A DNA stretch of 64,000 bases from Marisalimonas sp016777705. Its GTDB lineage: Bacteria > Pseudomonadota > Alphaproteobacteria > Puniceispirillales > Marisalimonadaceae. Positions 53,651-62,589 of the stretch are shown here, piece after piece. The notes beneath the pieces are model-generated. The model did no database searches. It worked only from the letters and a program-made list of their open reading frames with translations, and was not told the DNA's origin. The position numbers and the translations under genes are program-made. The stretch lies in NCBI RefSeq assembly GCF_047717795.1, contig NZ_CP159808.1, positions 496,001 through 560,000 on the forward strand, given 5' to 3'. The first letter of the stretch is position 1. Each line of letters begins with the position of its first letter.

Positions 53651-53815
53651 ATGATAAAAAAAGGTAAGGATGATAATGACCTGTCTCATTCGTTAAAAAA
53701 AAATTTAAAATTACGAAAGAAACAAGTTTTAGAAAGAGATGATAGAAACATTATTGGAAAAAGAACACAAAAAATTGGGGTGTCTAGGCTTAGCCTCAAT
53801 GATAGTAAAAAGTAA
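53651..53815 (+). CDS. Small basic hypothetical protein upstream of murA (54 aa)
   Basis: The 54-residue ORF begins MIKKGKDDNDLSHSLKKNLK and ends GVSRLSLNDSKK. It is very rich in Lys/Arg with an acid-basic central helix (LRKKQVLERDD) and no hydrophobic core, suggesting a nucleic-acid- or ribosome-associated peptide or a disordered protein. AAAAGGAT lies just before the ATG, and murA starts 14 bases after the stop, so it probably heads the murA transcript. I do not recognise a family. Confidence 0.6.
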   Translation: MIKKGKDDNDLSHSLKKNLKLRKKQVLERDDRNIIGKRTQKIGVSRLSLNDSKK

Positions 53816-53828
53816 TTAAAGATTTAAA

Positions 53829-55106
53829 ATGAATAATTTTGATAATACAGACGTTGAAAAAATCTTTATAAAAGGTGAAAATCAAATTAATGGGAGTGTA
53901 ACAATTAGCGGGGCTAAAAACGCAGCTCTGCCTTTGATGGCTTTGTCTTTAATTATTAATAAGGGATTTAGATTATCTAATATTCCCAATCTTGCAGACA
54001 CACGGCTGATGGCTAAATTATTAGCAGATTTAGGTACAACAATAGACTGGCAAAATGATACTATAAATTTTAATGGTGGTCCTCAAAAAGATGAAGCTTC
54101 ATATGATCTTGTACGGCATATGAGAGCATCTATACTTGTGTTGGGACCATTGTTAGTTTCTAAAGGCACAGCGAAAGTTCCGTTGCCTGGTGGTTGTGCT
54201 ATTGGTACCAGGCCTATTGATTTACATATATTGGTTATGGAAAAACTCGGAGCTATAGTCACTTTTGATTCAGGATTTATTCATGCTTCATTAAAGTCTG
54301 ATGGCTTAAGAGGTGGAGTTATTAACTTTCCGAAAATATCTGTTGGCGCTACAGAGAGTGCGATTATGACAGCTGTGTTAGCAAAAGGTGAAACTAAAAT
54401 TTTAAATGCTGCACAAGAGCCAGAAATTGTAGATTTAGGAATGTGTTTAATTAAAGCGGGAGCTAACATTAAGGGGCTAGGAACTAATACAATAACTATT
54501 AATGGTGTTAAAAAATTAACCTCTGTTAATTATTCAGTAGTGCCTGATAGAATAGAAGCAGGTTCATTTGCAATAGCTTCAAGCATAACAAAGGGTGATG
54601 TTGAAATTTTAAATGTAAGGCCAGGTGATCTTAATTCATTTTTAAATGTATTAAAAGCTACTGGAAGTAATGTTCAAATCCACAAAAACTCTTTTAGAGT
54701 TTCTTCTTCAAAAAGACCAGTTCCTCATAACATTACAACTGAGGCTCACCCAGGATTTCCAACTGACTTGCAAGCCCAATTTATGGCTTTAATGTCTATT
54801 GCTGATGGTAATACAATTATCAAAGAGACAATATTTGAAAATCGTTTTATGCATGTGCCTGAATTAATAAGAATGGGAGCTAAAATTGTTATAACTAAGC
54901 AAGAGGCAATTGTTAATGGTGTTAAGAAGTTAAAAGCTTCTAGGGTAATGGCATCTGATTTGAGAGCATCAATGTGTATGATCCTAGGAGCTCTTGCAGC
55001 TTCCGGTACAAGTGAAATTGATGGTATTTTTCATTTAGATAGAGGTTATGAAAATTTAGTCGATAAACTGTCAAATCTAGGAGCTAATATCAGAAGGTCT
55101 TTCTAA
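53829..55106 (+). CDS. murA: UDP-N-acetylglucosamine 1-carboxyvinyltransferase
   Basis: The 425-residue enzyme transfers enolpyruvate to UDP-GlcNAc, the first committed step to peptidoglycan. It has the active-site cysteine in PLPGGCAIGTRPIDLH (fosfomycin site), GAKNAALPLMALSL at the N-terminus, VPDRIEAGSF and FPTDLQAQFMALM. It resembles but is distinct from aroA in the same window. Peptidoglycan synthesis is thus expected. Followed closely by a DUF2948 gene. Confidence 0.97.
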   Translation: MNNFDNTDVEKIFIKGENQINGSVTISGAKNAALPLMALSLIINKGFRLSNIPNLADTRLMAKLLADLGTTIDWQNDTINFNGGPQKDEASYDLVRHMRASILVLGPLLVSKGTAKVPLPGGCAIGTRPIDLHILVMEKLGAIVTFDSGFIHASLKSDGLRGGVINFPKISVGATESAIMTAVLAKGETKILNAAQEPEIVDLGMCLIKAGANIKGLGTNTITINGVKKLTSVNYSVVPDRIEAGSFAIASSITKGDVEILNVRPGDLNSFLNVLKATGSNVQIHKNSFRVSSSKRPVPHNITTEAHPGFPTDLQAQFMALMSIADGNTIIKETIFENRFMHVPELIRMGAKIVITKQEAIVNGVKKLKASRVMASDLRASMCMILGALAASGTSEIDGIFHLDRGYENLVDKLSNLGANIRRSF

Positions 55107-55136
55107 AGTGACTTGGTATTGTAATGGGTAATCTTA

Positions 55137-55562
55137 ATGAATTACGAAAATAAAATAAAATTAAATGCATTTACTAATGATGACTTAAAAATATTATCTT
55201 ATTTGTGCCAAGACGCCATTCTATCTAATGAGGAGTTTTTCTTCGATAAAGATCAAGAGCTATTTATTGCTACTTTTTCACGATATTGCTGGGAAAAAGA
55301 AAAAAATATTAATACTGAAAGTAATGTAAATTATAGAGTAATATCTGGTTTCCAAATTAAACATGTTAAAAAAATTTCTTATAAAAAGTTAAATTCATCT
55401 ATTCCTTTTTTGAACTTGCTTGCAATCTCATATAAAAGTAAAAAAATCACATTGCATTTTTCTTCCTCTGTAGAATTTGTTCTAGAATGTGATAAAATTG
55501 AGGTATATCTAGAGGATATAGATATACCTTGGCCTACAAAATTAAAACCCGAACACAAATAA
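55137..55562 (+). CDS. DUF2948 family protein
   Basis: The 141-residue protein begins MNYENKIKLNAFTNDDLKIL and contains LSNEEFFFDKDQELFIATFSRYCWEKE (in part), with a C-terminal LHFSSSVEFVLECDKIEVYLEDIDIPWPT (in part) typical of the family. DUF2948 proteins occur in alphaproteobacteria between murA and hisG/hisD; function unknown. No signal peptide. It starts 30 bases after murA. Confidence 0.85.
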   Translation: MNYENKIKLNAFTNDDLKILSYLCQDAILSNEEFFFDKDQELFIATFSRYCWEKEKNINTESNVNYRVISGFQIKHVKKISYKKLNSSIPFLNLLAISYKSKKITLHFSSSVEFVLECDKIEVYLEDIDIPWPTKLKPEHK

Positions 55563-55583
55563 TTAGATAGTTAGGTCATTAAT

Positions 55584-56249
55584 ATGAATAATAATAATAA
55601 TTTTACTATAGCACTTCCTAAAGGCAGAATTTTGGATGTAGTTTTACCAATCTTAAAAAGAGTAGGTATAGAGCCGGAAACATCTTTTTTCGATGAAAAA
55701 GATCGTAAACTTATGTTTAAGAGTAATGTAAACAACATCAATATAATACGTGTACGTTCTTTTGATGTAGTTACGTTTTTAGCATATGGTGCAGCTCAAA
55801 TGGCTTTTGTTGGAAGCGATGTATTAACTGAATTTGATCATTCAGAAGTCTACTCTCCTATTGATCTTAATATAGGTAAATGTAGAATGGTTGTCGCTGC
55901 TCAAAAAGACATAGCTGTTAATGAGGACCCAAGAACGTGGAGCCATGTTAGAGTTGCCACTAAATATCCAAACATTACTAGAAACCATTTTGAATCAAGA
56001 GGCGTACATGCAGAATGTATCAAACTAAATGGTGCCATGGAATTGGCTCCTTCAATGGGTTTATGCAAAAGAATTGTTGATTTAGTAGAATCTGGATCTA
56101 CTTTGAAAGCCAATGATCTCGTGGAATTAGAAGAGATTTGTAAAGTTTCCACTCGATTAGCTGTTAATAGAAGTTTTATAAAAACAAACTCAAAAACAAT
56201 ACAACCTTGGATAGACAAGGTTGGAGACATAATAAATGAACAAAAATAA
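55584..56249 (+). CDS. hisG: ATP phosphoribosyltransferase, short form
   Basis: The 221-residue catalytic subunit of histidine synthesis starts with FTIALPKGRILDVVLPILKR, with GSDVLTEF and CRMVVAAQKDI, and the PRPP site near ELAPSMGLCKRIVDLVESGSTLKAN (in part). It is the short form lacking the ACT regulatory domain, so it should need HisZ, which is not in the window. Its stop overlaps the hisD start by 14 bases (56236-56249). Confidence 0.92.
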   Translation: MNNNNNFTIALPKGRILDVVLPILKRVGIEPETSFFDEKDRKLMFKSNVNNINIIRVRSFDVVTFLAYGAAQMAFVGSDVLTEFDHSEVYSPIDLNIGKCRMVVAAQKDIAVNEDPRTWSHVRVATKYPNITRNHFESRGVHAECIKLNGAMELAPSMGLCKRIVDLVESGSTLKANDLVELEEICKVSTRLAVNRSFIKTNSKTIQPWIDKVGDIINEQK

Positions 56250-57543
56250 AGTTACAAAACTAAATACATTAGAACAAAATTTTCAATCTAATTTGAACAA
56301 GTTATTAAGTAATGAGCAAGAAATTAGTGTTGATATCCATAATACAGTTTTAAATATAATAAAACAAATACAAGAGTTTGGTGATAAAGCATTACTAGAT
56401 TTAGTTGATAAATATGATGGTATTAAGGTAGACAAAATTGAACAATTAAAAATATCTCAAAAACAACTTAAATTAGCTTATACTTCGTTAAACAATAATG
56501 AAAAGGAAGCCTTAGAATTTGCAGCTAGTAGAATACGTTCTTTTCACCAGCACCAGATACCAATGGATTTAGAATATCAAGATGATGTTAAAGTAGATCT
56601 TGGTTTGAAATATACACCAGTAAATTCATGTGGATTTTATGTTCCTGGTGGAAAAGCTATCTACCCATCATCTGTTTTAATGAATGCAATTCCAGCTAAG
56701 GTTGCAGGTGTTAACAGAAGAATTTTAGTAAGCCCAATTTCTGATTTAAATAAATCTAAAATAGTACTAGCAGCTGCTTATATTGCGGGCGTAACTGATT
56801 TTATATGTATGGGGGGTGCCCATGCAATTGCGACTTTGGCATATGGCACAGAAACTATTGATAAGGTAGATAAAATTGTTGGCCCAGGTAATGCATATGT
56901 AGCTGAGGCTAAAAGACAAGTTTTTGGAAAAGTAGGAATTGATTCAATTGCAGGTCCTTCAGAAGTATTAATTGTTTGCGATGGAACAGCCAACCCAGAT
57001 CATGTTGCAATTGATCTTTTATCTCAAGCTGAACACGATGAAGAAGCTCAAGCAATTTTGATAACTGATAGTAAGGAACTTGCTTCTAAAGTAGAAGTCT
57101 CAGTTCAAAATTATCTTGCAGATCTTAAAAGATCAAAAATAGCAAGTTCTTCCTGGTATAATAACGGAGCTATTATTATTGTAAAAGATATTGATGAAGC
57201 AATAGGATTAGTTAATTTCATAGCTCCAGAACATTTAGAATTAATATTTAAAAATGCAAAACAATCATTAAATAAGATTAAAAATGCAGGAGCTATTTTT
57301 ATTGGTCATAATACCCCTGAGGCTATTGGAGATTACATTGCTGGACCCAATCATGTACTTCCCACAAATGGAACAGCAAAGTTTTCAAGTGGATTAGGAG
57401 TTATAGATTTTTATAAGAGGACTACAATAGTTAATTGTAACAAAGAAAGCCTTGGCATAATTGGTAAGCATGCTATAACTTTAGCAGAAGCTGAAGGTCT
57501 TGAAGCTCATGCTATGTCTATCGCTTTAAGAATTAATAAGTAA
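56236..57543 (+). CDS. hisD: Histidinol dehydrogenase
   Basis: The 435-residue Zn2+ enzyme oxidises L-histidinol to histidine in two NAD-dependent steps. Family signatures are VDKYDGIKVDKIE, GFYVPGGKAIYPSSVLMNAIPA (in part), VGPGNAYVAEAKRQVFGKVGID (in part), GPSEVLIVCD, the zinc His in HDEEAQAILI and LPTNGTAKFSSGLGV. It overlaps hisG by 14 bases. Length is standard. Confidence 0.97.
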   Translation: MNKNKVTKLNTLEQNFQSNLNKLLSNEQEISVDIHNTVLNIIKQIQEFGDKALLDLVDKYDGIKVDKIEQLKISQKQLKLAYTSLNNNEKEALEFAASRIRSFHQHQIPMDLEYQDDVKVDLGLKYTPVNSCGFYVPGGKAIYPSSVLMNAIPAKVAGVNRRILVSPISDLNKSKIVLAAAYIAGVTDFICMGGAHAIATLAYGTETIDKVDKIVGPGNAYVAEAKRQVFGKVGIDSIAGPSEVLIVCDGTANPDHVAIDLLSQAEHDEEAQAILITDSKELASKVEVSVQNYLADLKRSKIASSSWYNNGAIIIVKDIDEAIGLVNFIAPEHLELIFKNAKQSLNKIKNAGAIFIGHNTPEAIGDYIAGPNHVLPTNGTAKFSSGLGVIDFYKRTTIVNCNKESLGIIGKHAITLAEAEGLEAHAMSIALRINK

Positions 57544-57565
57544 TTATCAAAATAATTTAATAAAA

Positions 57566-57596
57566 ATCTTGACTAATTATGTATATTAGTCAGATT
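57566..57596. promoter_or_regulatory. Inverted repeat over a possible infA promoter
   Basis: TGACTAAT (57570-57577) and ATTAGTCA (57585-57592) are exact inverses separated by seven bases; with a one-base bulge the symmetry extends to 12 bases per arm. A possible -35 TTGACT (57569-57574) and AGATTA (57592-57597) with 17 bases between overlap it. It could be an operator or a terminator-like hairpin for hisD (no T-run). Confidence 0.4.
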
Positions 57597-57621
57597 ACAC
57601 TTAAAAACTAAATGAGGTTAC

Positions 57622-57840
57622 ATGGCAAAAGAAGGCGTTATAGAATTTTCTGGTTTAGTAGAAGAACTTTTACCAAATGCGATGTTTAGAGTTAAACTCG
57701 ATAATGAACATCAGGTTTTAGCTCATACTAGTGGTAAAATGAGAAAAAATAGAATTAGAGTTTTACTAGGCGACAGAGTTAATGTTGAAATGACCCCTTA
57801 TGATTTAACCAAAGGTAGAATTACGTTTAGATATAAATAG
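57622..57840 (+). CDS. infA: Translation initiation factor IF-1
   Basis: The 72-residue OB-fold protein reads MAKEGVIEFSGLVEELLPNA, MFRVKLDNEHQVLAHTSGKM and so on to RITFRYK, a canonical IF-1 of standard length. It binds the 30S A site during initiation. GAGGT lies before the ATG. It heads the infA-maf-rng-yacG-tRNA-Phe string. Confidence 0.98.
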   Translation: MAKEGVIEFSGLVEELLPNAMFRVKLDNEHQVLAHTSGKMRKNRIRVLLGDRVNVEMTPYDLTKGRITFRYK

Positions 57841-57863
57841 TTTTTATTTTTTGAGTTTGTTTT

Positions 57864-58463
57864 ATGAACAAATCTAACGTTAACAAGCATTTTATATTAG
57901 GTTCAGGCTCATCAAGACGTATTGATTTACTGCATCAGATAGGTGTTTATCCAGACCTTATATTAAAACCAAACATCAACGAAATTAATCAAAAGAATGA
58001 ACTCCCATTAAATTATGTAAAAAGAATAGCGGTTGAAAAAAACAAAATTTTTCAAGATAAATACCCTTCATCTATAATATTGACTGCTGACACCGTTGTC
58101 TCCGTTGGGAGAAGGATACTTCATAAAGTAACAGAGGCAAAACAGGCTGAAGAGTATTTAAAACTTATTTCAGGCAGAAGACACAAAGTACTTACGTCCT
58201 TTTGTCTTTTCTCTCCTGACAATCGATTAAAGATAAAAACAGTCCAATCAGTTGTTAAATTTAAAAGATTAAGTTCAAAAGAAATTTTTTATTACATTCA
58301 ATCTAATGAATGGCAAGGTAAAGCTGGAGCTTATGGTATTCAAGGAATTGCAGCTTCATTTATTAATTTTTTATCCGGATCTTATAGCAATGTTGTAGGT
58401 CTACCTTTAGCTGAATTGTATAGAATGCTTTTATCTATTGGATATAAATTTAATAATGACTAA
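57864..58463 (+). CDS. maf: Maf-like nucleotide pyrophosphatase
   Basis: The 199-residue protein has the Maf N-terminus FILGSGSSRRIDLLHQIGV, the active-site acidic segment ILTADTVVSVGRRIL, and SNEWQGKAGAYGIQGIAASF near the C-terminus. Maf/YhdE enzymes hydrolyse dTTP, UTP or modified nucleotides, probably for pool cleaning. It lies in the infA-maf-rng-yacG order of the class and overlaps the next gene by eight bases. Confidence 0.9.
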   Translation: MNKSNVNKHFILGSGSSRRIDLLHQIGVYPDLILKPNINEINQKNELPLNYVKRIAVEKNKIFQDKYPSSIILTADTVVSVGRRILHKVTEAKQAEEYLKLISGRRHKVLTSFCLFSPDNRLKIKTVQSVVKFKRLSSKEIFYYIQSNEWQGKAGAYGIQGIAASFINFLSGSYSNVVGLPLAELYRMLLSIGYKFNND

Positions 58464-59487
58464 TAAACTTCCTAATCATTTTATTTTAATAGATAAATGT
58501 GCTGAAGAAACAAGAATAGTAGAAATTTTAAATAAAAAAATTCTAAAAATGAGTTCCTGGTTTAATACAAATCCGTCAATTGTTGGTAATATATATGAAG
58601 CAAAAATTATTAAAACACTGCACGGAGGAATTGTTCGTGCTAGGTTAAAAAATGATACTGTAGTGAGTGTAAGAGGTGTTCCTAAGTCCAATAAAGTTAA
58701 TAGTGTTGTTAAAGTAATCATTGTAAGTGAAAAATTCGATGATAAACCTATTCAAGCAAATTTATTAGATTCAAATTCACAATTTGAACAAAAATTAAAT
58801 GCATTAGATAAAATAGAAAAAATAATATTCCTTTATTTTACAAAAAACATCCCTGTTTTAGAGGATAAATATGCAGTATATTGGGATGAATTAGATTTAG
58901 ATCAATGTTTTCTTGAGGCTTTGCAACCAAAGGTAAATATTACAGGCGGTGGATTGATCTGGATTGAAAAAACAAAAGCAGCAACTCTTATTGATATAGA
59001 TACTCAAAAATTAATTCTTAATTCAGATGAGGATATGTTCGATTTTTGTAAAAAAGCATATGTTAGATGTCTTGAAGAGATTAAATTAAGAAATATTGGA
59101 GGGATGATATTAATAGATTTTCCAAGAATGTCTTCTACTAAAAAAAAGTTATTACATGAAAAAATTGTTGAAATAGGGAAAAAATATTTTACTGATGGCA
59201 ACTTCCTTGGTTTTTCAAAATTGTTACTATATGAAATTTATATTCCAAGAAATTTAGCTTTATTGGAAAATTTTTACGAGAATAGTGATCAATTTAATTT
59301 TCAAAATCATTTAAGATCGTTATGGAGAGCATCTAAAAAAATTCAATCAAAAACTAAGATTCAATTTATATGTGGAAATAATTTATATAAAAAAATTATA
59401 AATAAAAAGTATCCATCTTTTATTAAAGTCATTCAAAGAAATGATCTTCCTAATGATTATGGTGAATTGTCGGAAACTAATTTATGA
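58456..59487 (+). CDS. Short ribonuclease E/G-family protein
   Basis: The about 343-residue protein matches the RNase E/G catalytic half: S1-like region at VGNIYEAKIIKTLHGGIVRARL (in part), RNase-H-like core with TGGGLIWIEKTKAATLIDID (in part) and GGMILIDFPRMSSTKK, whose Asp corresponds to the first catalytic Asp, and TDGNFLGFSKLLLYEI aligned with the second-Asp region. The full enzyme (about 490 residues) is clipped and no CPxCxG zinc link is visible. Activity is thus uncertain. An ATG at 58456 overlaps the maf end by eight bases. It is the usual rng position between maf and yacG. Confidence 0.8.
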   Translation: MTNKLPNHFILIDKCAEETRIVEILNKKILKMSSWFNTNPSIVGNIYEAKIIKTLHGGIVRARLKNDTVVSVRGVPKSNKVNSVVKVIIVSEKFDDKPIQANLLDSNSQFEQKLNALDKIEKIIFLYFTKNIPVLEDKYAVYWDELDLDQCFLEALQPKVNITGGGLIWIEKTKAATLIDIDTQKLILNSDEDMFDFCKKAYVRCLEEIKLRNIGGMILIDFPRMSSTKKKLLHEKIVEIGKKYFTDGNFLGFSKLLLYEIYIPRNLALLENFYENSDQFNFQNHLRSLWRASKKIQSKTKIQFICGNNLYKKIINKKYPSFIKVIQRNDLPNDYGELSETNL

Positions 59488-59660
59488 AAAAAAAAGAAAT
59501 AAAAAAATTAAAGTGTCTCACATGTAAAAAAGAATTTAACTCTGAATCGAACACAAAACCTTTTTGTTCTCAACGTTGTAGTTATATTGATTTAAATAAT
59601 TGGTTAGGTGAAAAATACTCAATTCAGACAAACGAAGATGATTACGAAAAAGATATTTAA
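59484..59660 (+). CDS. yacG: DNA gyrase inhibitor/zinc protein YacG
   Basis: The 58-residue protein has the four-Cys zinc motif CLTCKKEF and FCSQRCSYIDLNNWL, ending in an acidic tail, as in YacG. In E. coli YacG inhibits DNA gyrase. It is short and easily overlooked. Its ATG overlaps the preceding stop (ATGA at 59484-59487), supporting translation by coupling. It lies 60 bases before tRNA-Phe. Confidence 0.88.
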   Translation: MKKKEIKKLKCLTCKKEFNSESNTKPFCSQRCSYIDLNNWLGEKYSIQTNEDDYEKDI

Positions 59661-59720
59661 TTTTTTATTTTGTTTTATAGACATAATCTAGTCTAGGCGT
59701 TATAGATAATAAATCCATTT

Positions 59721-59796
<76 letters not shown>

Positions 59797-59833
59797 CGTT
59801 ATCAAAAAAAAATTAACTTTAAATATTTATTAT

Positions 59834-60979
59834 TTAGCCAAAAATACGATTGGTCATGTCTGGAAGGTCTACTCCAAAAAATGCTTTTTTAACCATCTGT
59901 TTATGATCACTATCTAAAACTCTAGCAAGAATAGAGGCGTAAACTGCCCTGGCATCAACAGATGAATTTAAATCACGTCCTTCAAATAAATTCTTTTTTT
60001 CAAGACCAGGCCAATCACTTATTATTTTAGACTTGTTTAATAGACCTCCAGCCATAAGAATAGCAGATCCATAACCATGTTCTGTACCAGATCCACCATT
60101 TTGATCGAGTGTTCTTCCAAATTCAGTAAGTGAAACAATTATTGTGTTTTCAAAAGCAGAACTCATTTCGTTTTCTAGGGTCGAGATTATTTGGTCAAAC
60201 TGTCTTAATTTTTTTGCATGTTCTCCATTGTTACCACCTTGATCAGCGTGAGTATCAAATCCTGCTATATCAAAAACGGCAATACTTGGCCCTTCTCTTT
60301 GAGCGAGTTGTTGACCAGCAATTTTAGCTAATTTTTTAATATCTTGGCTTGCATTCTTACTGTTTTGCATCATAGAAATTGGTCGTTGACGTATGGTATT
60401 TAAAACATTGCTTAATACTTTATCCTTACTATAGTCATTCGCTAATATTTTTAAGGTTTCATCACTTGGTAATTTATTTGCTGAGGGCATGAAATTATCA
60501 AGATCTCTTCCACCCCTTAATATTAAAGGCATAGGTAGTGAGATAGACAAACTCTTGCTATTGCCAGTTTCAAGAGCTCTTCCTAACCATCCAGTTTTAT
60601 CGTAATAAGGTAAAGTTCCACCACTTTCCATTAGGTATTGTCCCTCAAAATGAGACCTGCCTGTATAAGGAATAGAGGTAGCATGAAAAATTGATGCTTT
60701 ATCTTTATCCCATAACTTTTTAAATGATTTAAGTTGTGGATGAAGTGCAAAATCAGATGTAAGTTTTAATGGTTTTTCTACACCAATATCTGGTCTAGCG
60801 TCTGCAAGAATGTTATTACCTATAAATGGAACTGCTGTAAGTCCATCCATTCCACCACGTAACATAACAACTACTAAGTTTTTTTTAGTTAAAGATGAAC
60901 CAAATGCATTTGAAATCATAGGGGCAGTAACTATTAAAGATGCAGAACCACTCAAAAATACTCGTCGAGAAATATTCAT
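59834..60979 (-). CDS. DUF1501 family protein with Tat signal
   Basis: The 381-residue protein begins with a twin-arginine-type signal (MNISRRVFLSGSASLIVTAP), indicating folded export by Tat, probably with a cofactor or metal. Core motifs include VVVMLRGGMDGLTAVPF, FDTHADQGGNNGEHAKKLRQ (in part) and VSLTEFGRTLDQNGGSGTEHG (in part), which recall the alkaline-phosphatase/sulfatase fold of DUF1501. Function is not established. Its ATGA start overlaps the end of the DUF1800 gene, so the pair is translationally coupled and the products probably act together. Confidence 0.85.
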   Translation of the reverse strand: MNISRRVFLSGSASLIVTAPMISNAFGSSLTKKNLVVVMLRGGMDGLTAVPFIGNNILADARPDIGVEKPLKLTSDFALHPQLKSFKKLWDKDKASIFHATSIPYTGRSHFEGQYLMESGGTLPYYDKTGWLGRALETGNSKSLSISLPMPLILRGGRDLDNFMPSANKLPSDETLKILANDYSKDKVLSNVLNTIRQRPISMMQNSKNASQDIKKLAKIAGQQLAQREGPSIAVFDIAGFDTHADQGGNNGEHAKKLRQFDQIISTLENEMSSAFENTIIVSLTEFGRTLDQNGGSGTEHGYGSAILMAGGLLNKSKIISDWPGLEKKNLFEGRDLNSSVDARAVYASILARVLDSDHKQMVKKAFFGVDLPDMTNRIFG

Positions 60980-62448
60980 ACTTTTAAAACCTTCCTACTA
61001 CATAATAAAGCAATTAAAGAATTTGATCCTTCATTGTTTATTTCTAGCTTTCTCAAGACTTCCAATAATTCTTTAGGATTATCAAAGTTTTTGTTAACCA
61101 TTTTTTTTGAAATATCAATTTCTGGTATAGAATTTTTATATAGTCCAATTTGTGTGGGGTTGTTAACTAATGCAATTCTTCTAACAAGATATTCTTGTGA
61201 CAGCCATTCAGCTTCAGTATCTGGAAAGCCATTTGGTTGTTTGGCCCTATAGGGAAGATGACCTAATTCAGCAAGGATCCACTTTATTTTATTTTGTTTA
61301 TAATTAAGTTTTGATTTAAAATCGTATTCAAAAATTTGAGGATCTCCAGGCCAATCAGCGCCAGTCATTCTTGCAATTTGAATAAGCCATGTTTCTGGTG
61401 AAAGAAATTTTTCTTCTGTTTCACCATATTCCCAGGCTGCTTTTAAAACGGCCTTATGGATATCTATTAACATTCCATCTGATTTTACCCAGGCATCAGT
61501 AACAATTTTAATCATATCTTTATTTGGATCATCACATATAAAATGTCGGCATAATTTCCATGCAATGAAATTTCTACAACTTTCACTTGAGCATAAGTCA
61601 TCAACTAGTTCTCGTAATTGTTTTTTGCCATGGGTTTTTTTATTAAATCCTGATGTTTTATATTCTTTTCCTAGTACTTTATGCGTTCCAGGTTCATGAT
61701 TATAATGTTCATATCCAGTTTTTTTTAAATCACCCTTATGTCCTTTTTTCCATCCTGTAAATCCCCAGCCTGTCATAATATATGCAGTATTAATTACATC
61801 CTCTTGAGTGTACCCTGCTTTAGGAGATATAGTGTGAAGTTCTAGTAGTTCACGCCCATGATTTTCATTTAATCCTTTTACACGTTTATTTTTACTTTTT
61901 CTGTATACATTACTATCTGAATTAGGGCCGGCTGATTTAAAATTATCTAAACTCTTTATCATTGGCCATGTTATTGTCATGTTATAGACCATGTCAGAAA
62001 AATTACCTGTCATTAATGGGCGTAATTGTTCTCTTTGCATTGGTCCTGTGTTAAATACTGGTAATTTATTTTTATCAACAATAGCAAAGTGGTTTCCCCA
62101 AAAATGCCAAAATCTTTCGAATACAGGTTGATCTCCATGAACTGCTTGATGATGTCTAATCGCTAACTCGTATTTTTCGAAAAATTTACGTCCAGTTCGA
62201 CGATTTAGTTTTCTTCTCTTTAACTTTGCTTTTGTTGGATTTTTTTCTGTATCTTGAATTTTATCTTCTTCAAGTTGAAAATCTATCCTTATATCAATCA
62301 TCTCATTTTCTGTGTATAATCTTCCAGGCCAAATCATTTTTGGCACAACTGTCATTTGAGATTTAGCCCAATTAAGAGGGTCTTTTGGAACATTCTCGTC
62401 GGGTCTTAAACCAAATCCCACACGGCGAATAAATGCTTTAGTTTTCAT
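60976..62448 (-). CDS. DUF1800 family protein
   Basis: The 490-residue protein has RRVGFGLRPDEN at the N-terminus, HFWGNHFAI, GLNENHGRELLELHTISPKAGYTQEDVINTAYIMTGW (in part), and WKLCRHFICD, all typical of DUF1800. Many members are exported, but no Sec or Tat signal is evident here; it may be cotransported with its Tat partner, or the true start is different. It precedes and overlaps the DUF1501 gene by four bases, the usual genome pairing. Function unknown. Confidence 0.85.
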   Translation of the reverse strand: MKTKAFIRRVGFGLRPDENVPKDPLNWAKSQMTVVPKMIWPGRLYTENEMIDIRIDFQLEEDKIQDTEKNPTKAKLKRRKLNRRTGRKFFEKYELAIRHHQAVHGDQPVFERFWHFWGNHFAIVDKNKLPVFNTGPMQREQLRPLMTGNFSDMVYNMTITWPMIKSLDNFKSAGPNSDSNVYRKSKNKRVKGLNENHGRELLELHTISPKAGYTQEDVINTAYIMTGWGFTGWKKGHKGDLKKTGYEHYNHEPGTHKVLGKEYKTSGFNKKTHGKKQLRELVDDLCSSESCRNFIAWKLCRHFICDDPNKDMIKIVTDAWVKSDGMLIDIHKAVLKAAWEYGETEEKFLSPETWLIQIARMTGADWPGDPQIFEYDFKSKLNYKQNKIKWILAELGHLPYRAKQPNGFPDTEAEWLSQEYLVRRIALVNNPTQIGLYKNSIPEIDISKKMVNKNFDNPKELLEVLRKLEINNEGSNSLIALLCSRKVLKV

Positions 62449-62589
62449 AAATGTATAAATTCCTAATTAAAATATTTTATTTTTGATTATATTAAAAAAA
62501 AAAACAACTTATTTTTAGGGTATAATTAATTTGTATAAATTATGATTTTGATTAAAATTAAAATTTAATAAATTTTTCAAGGAAGCATT

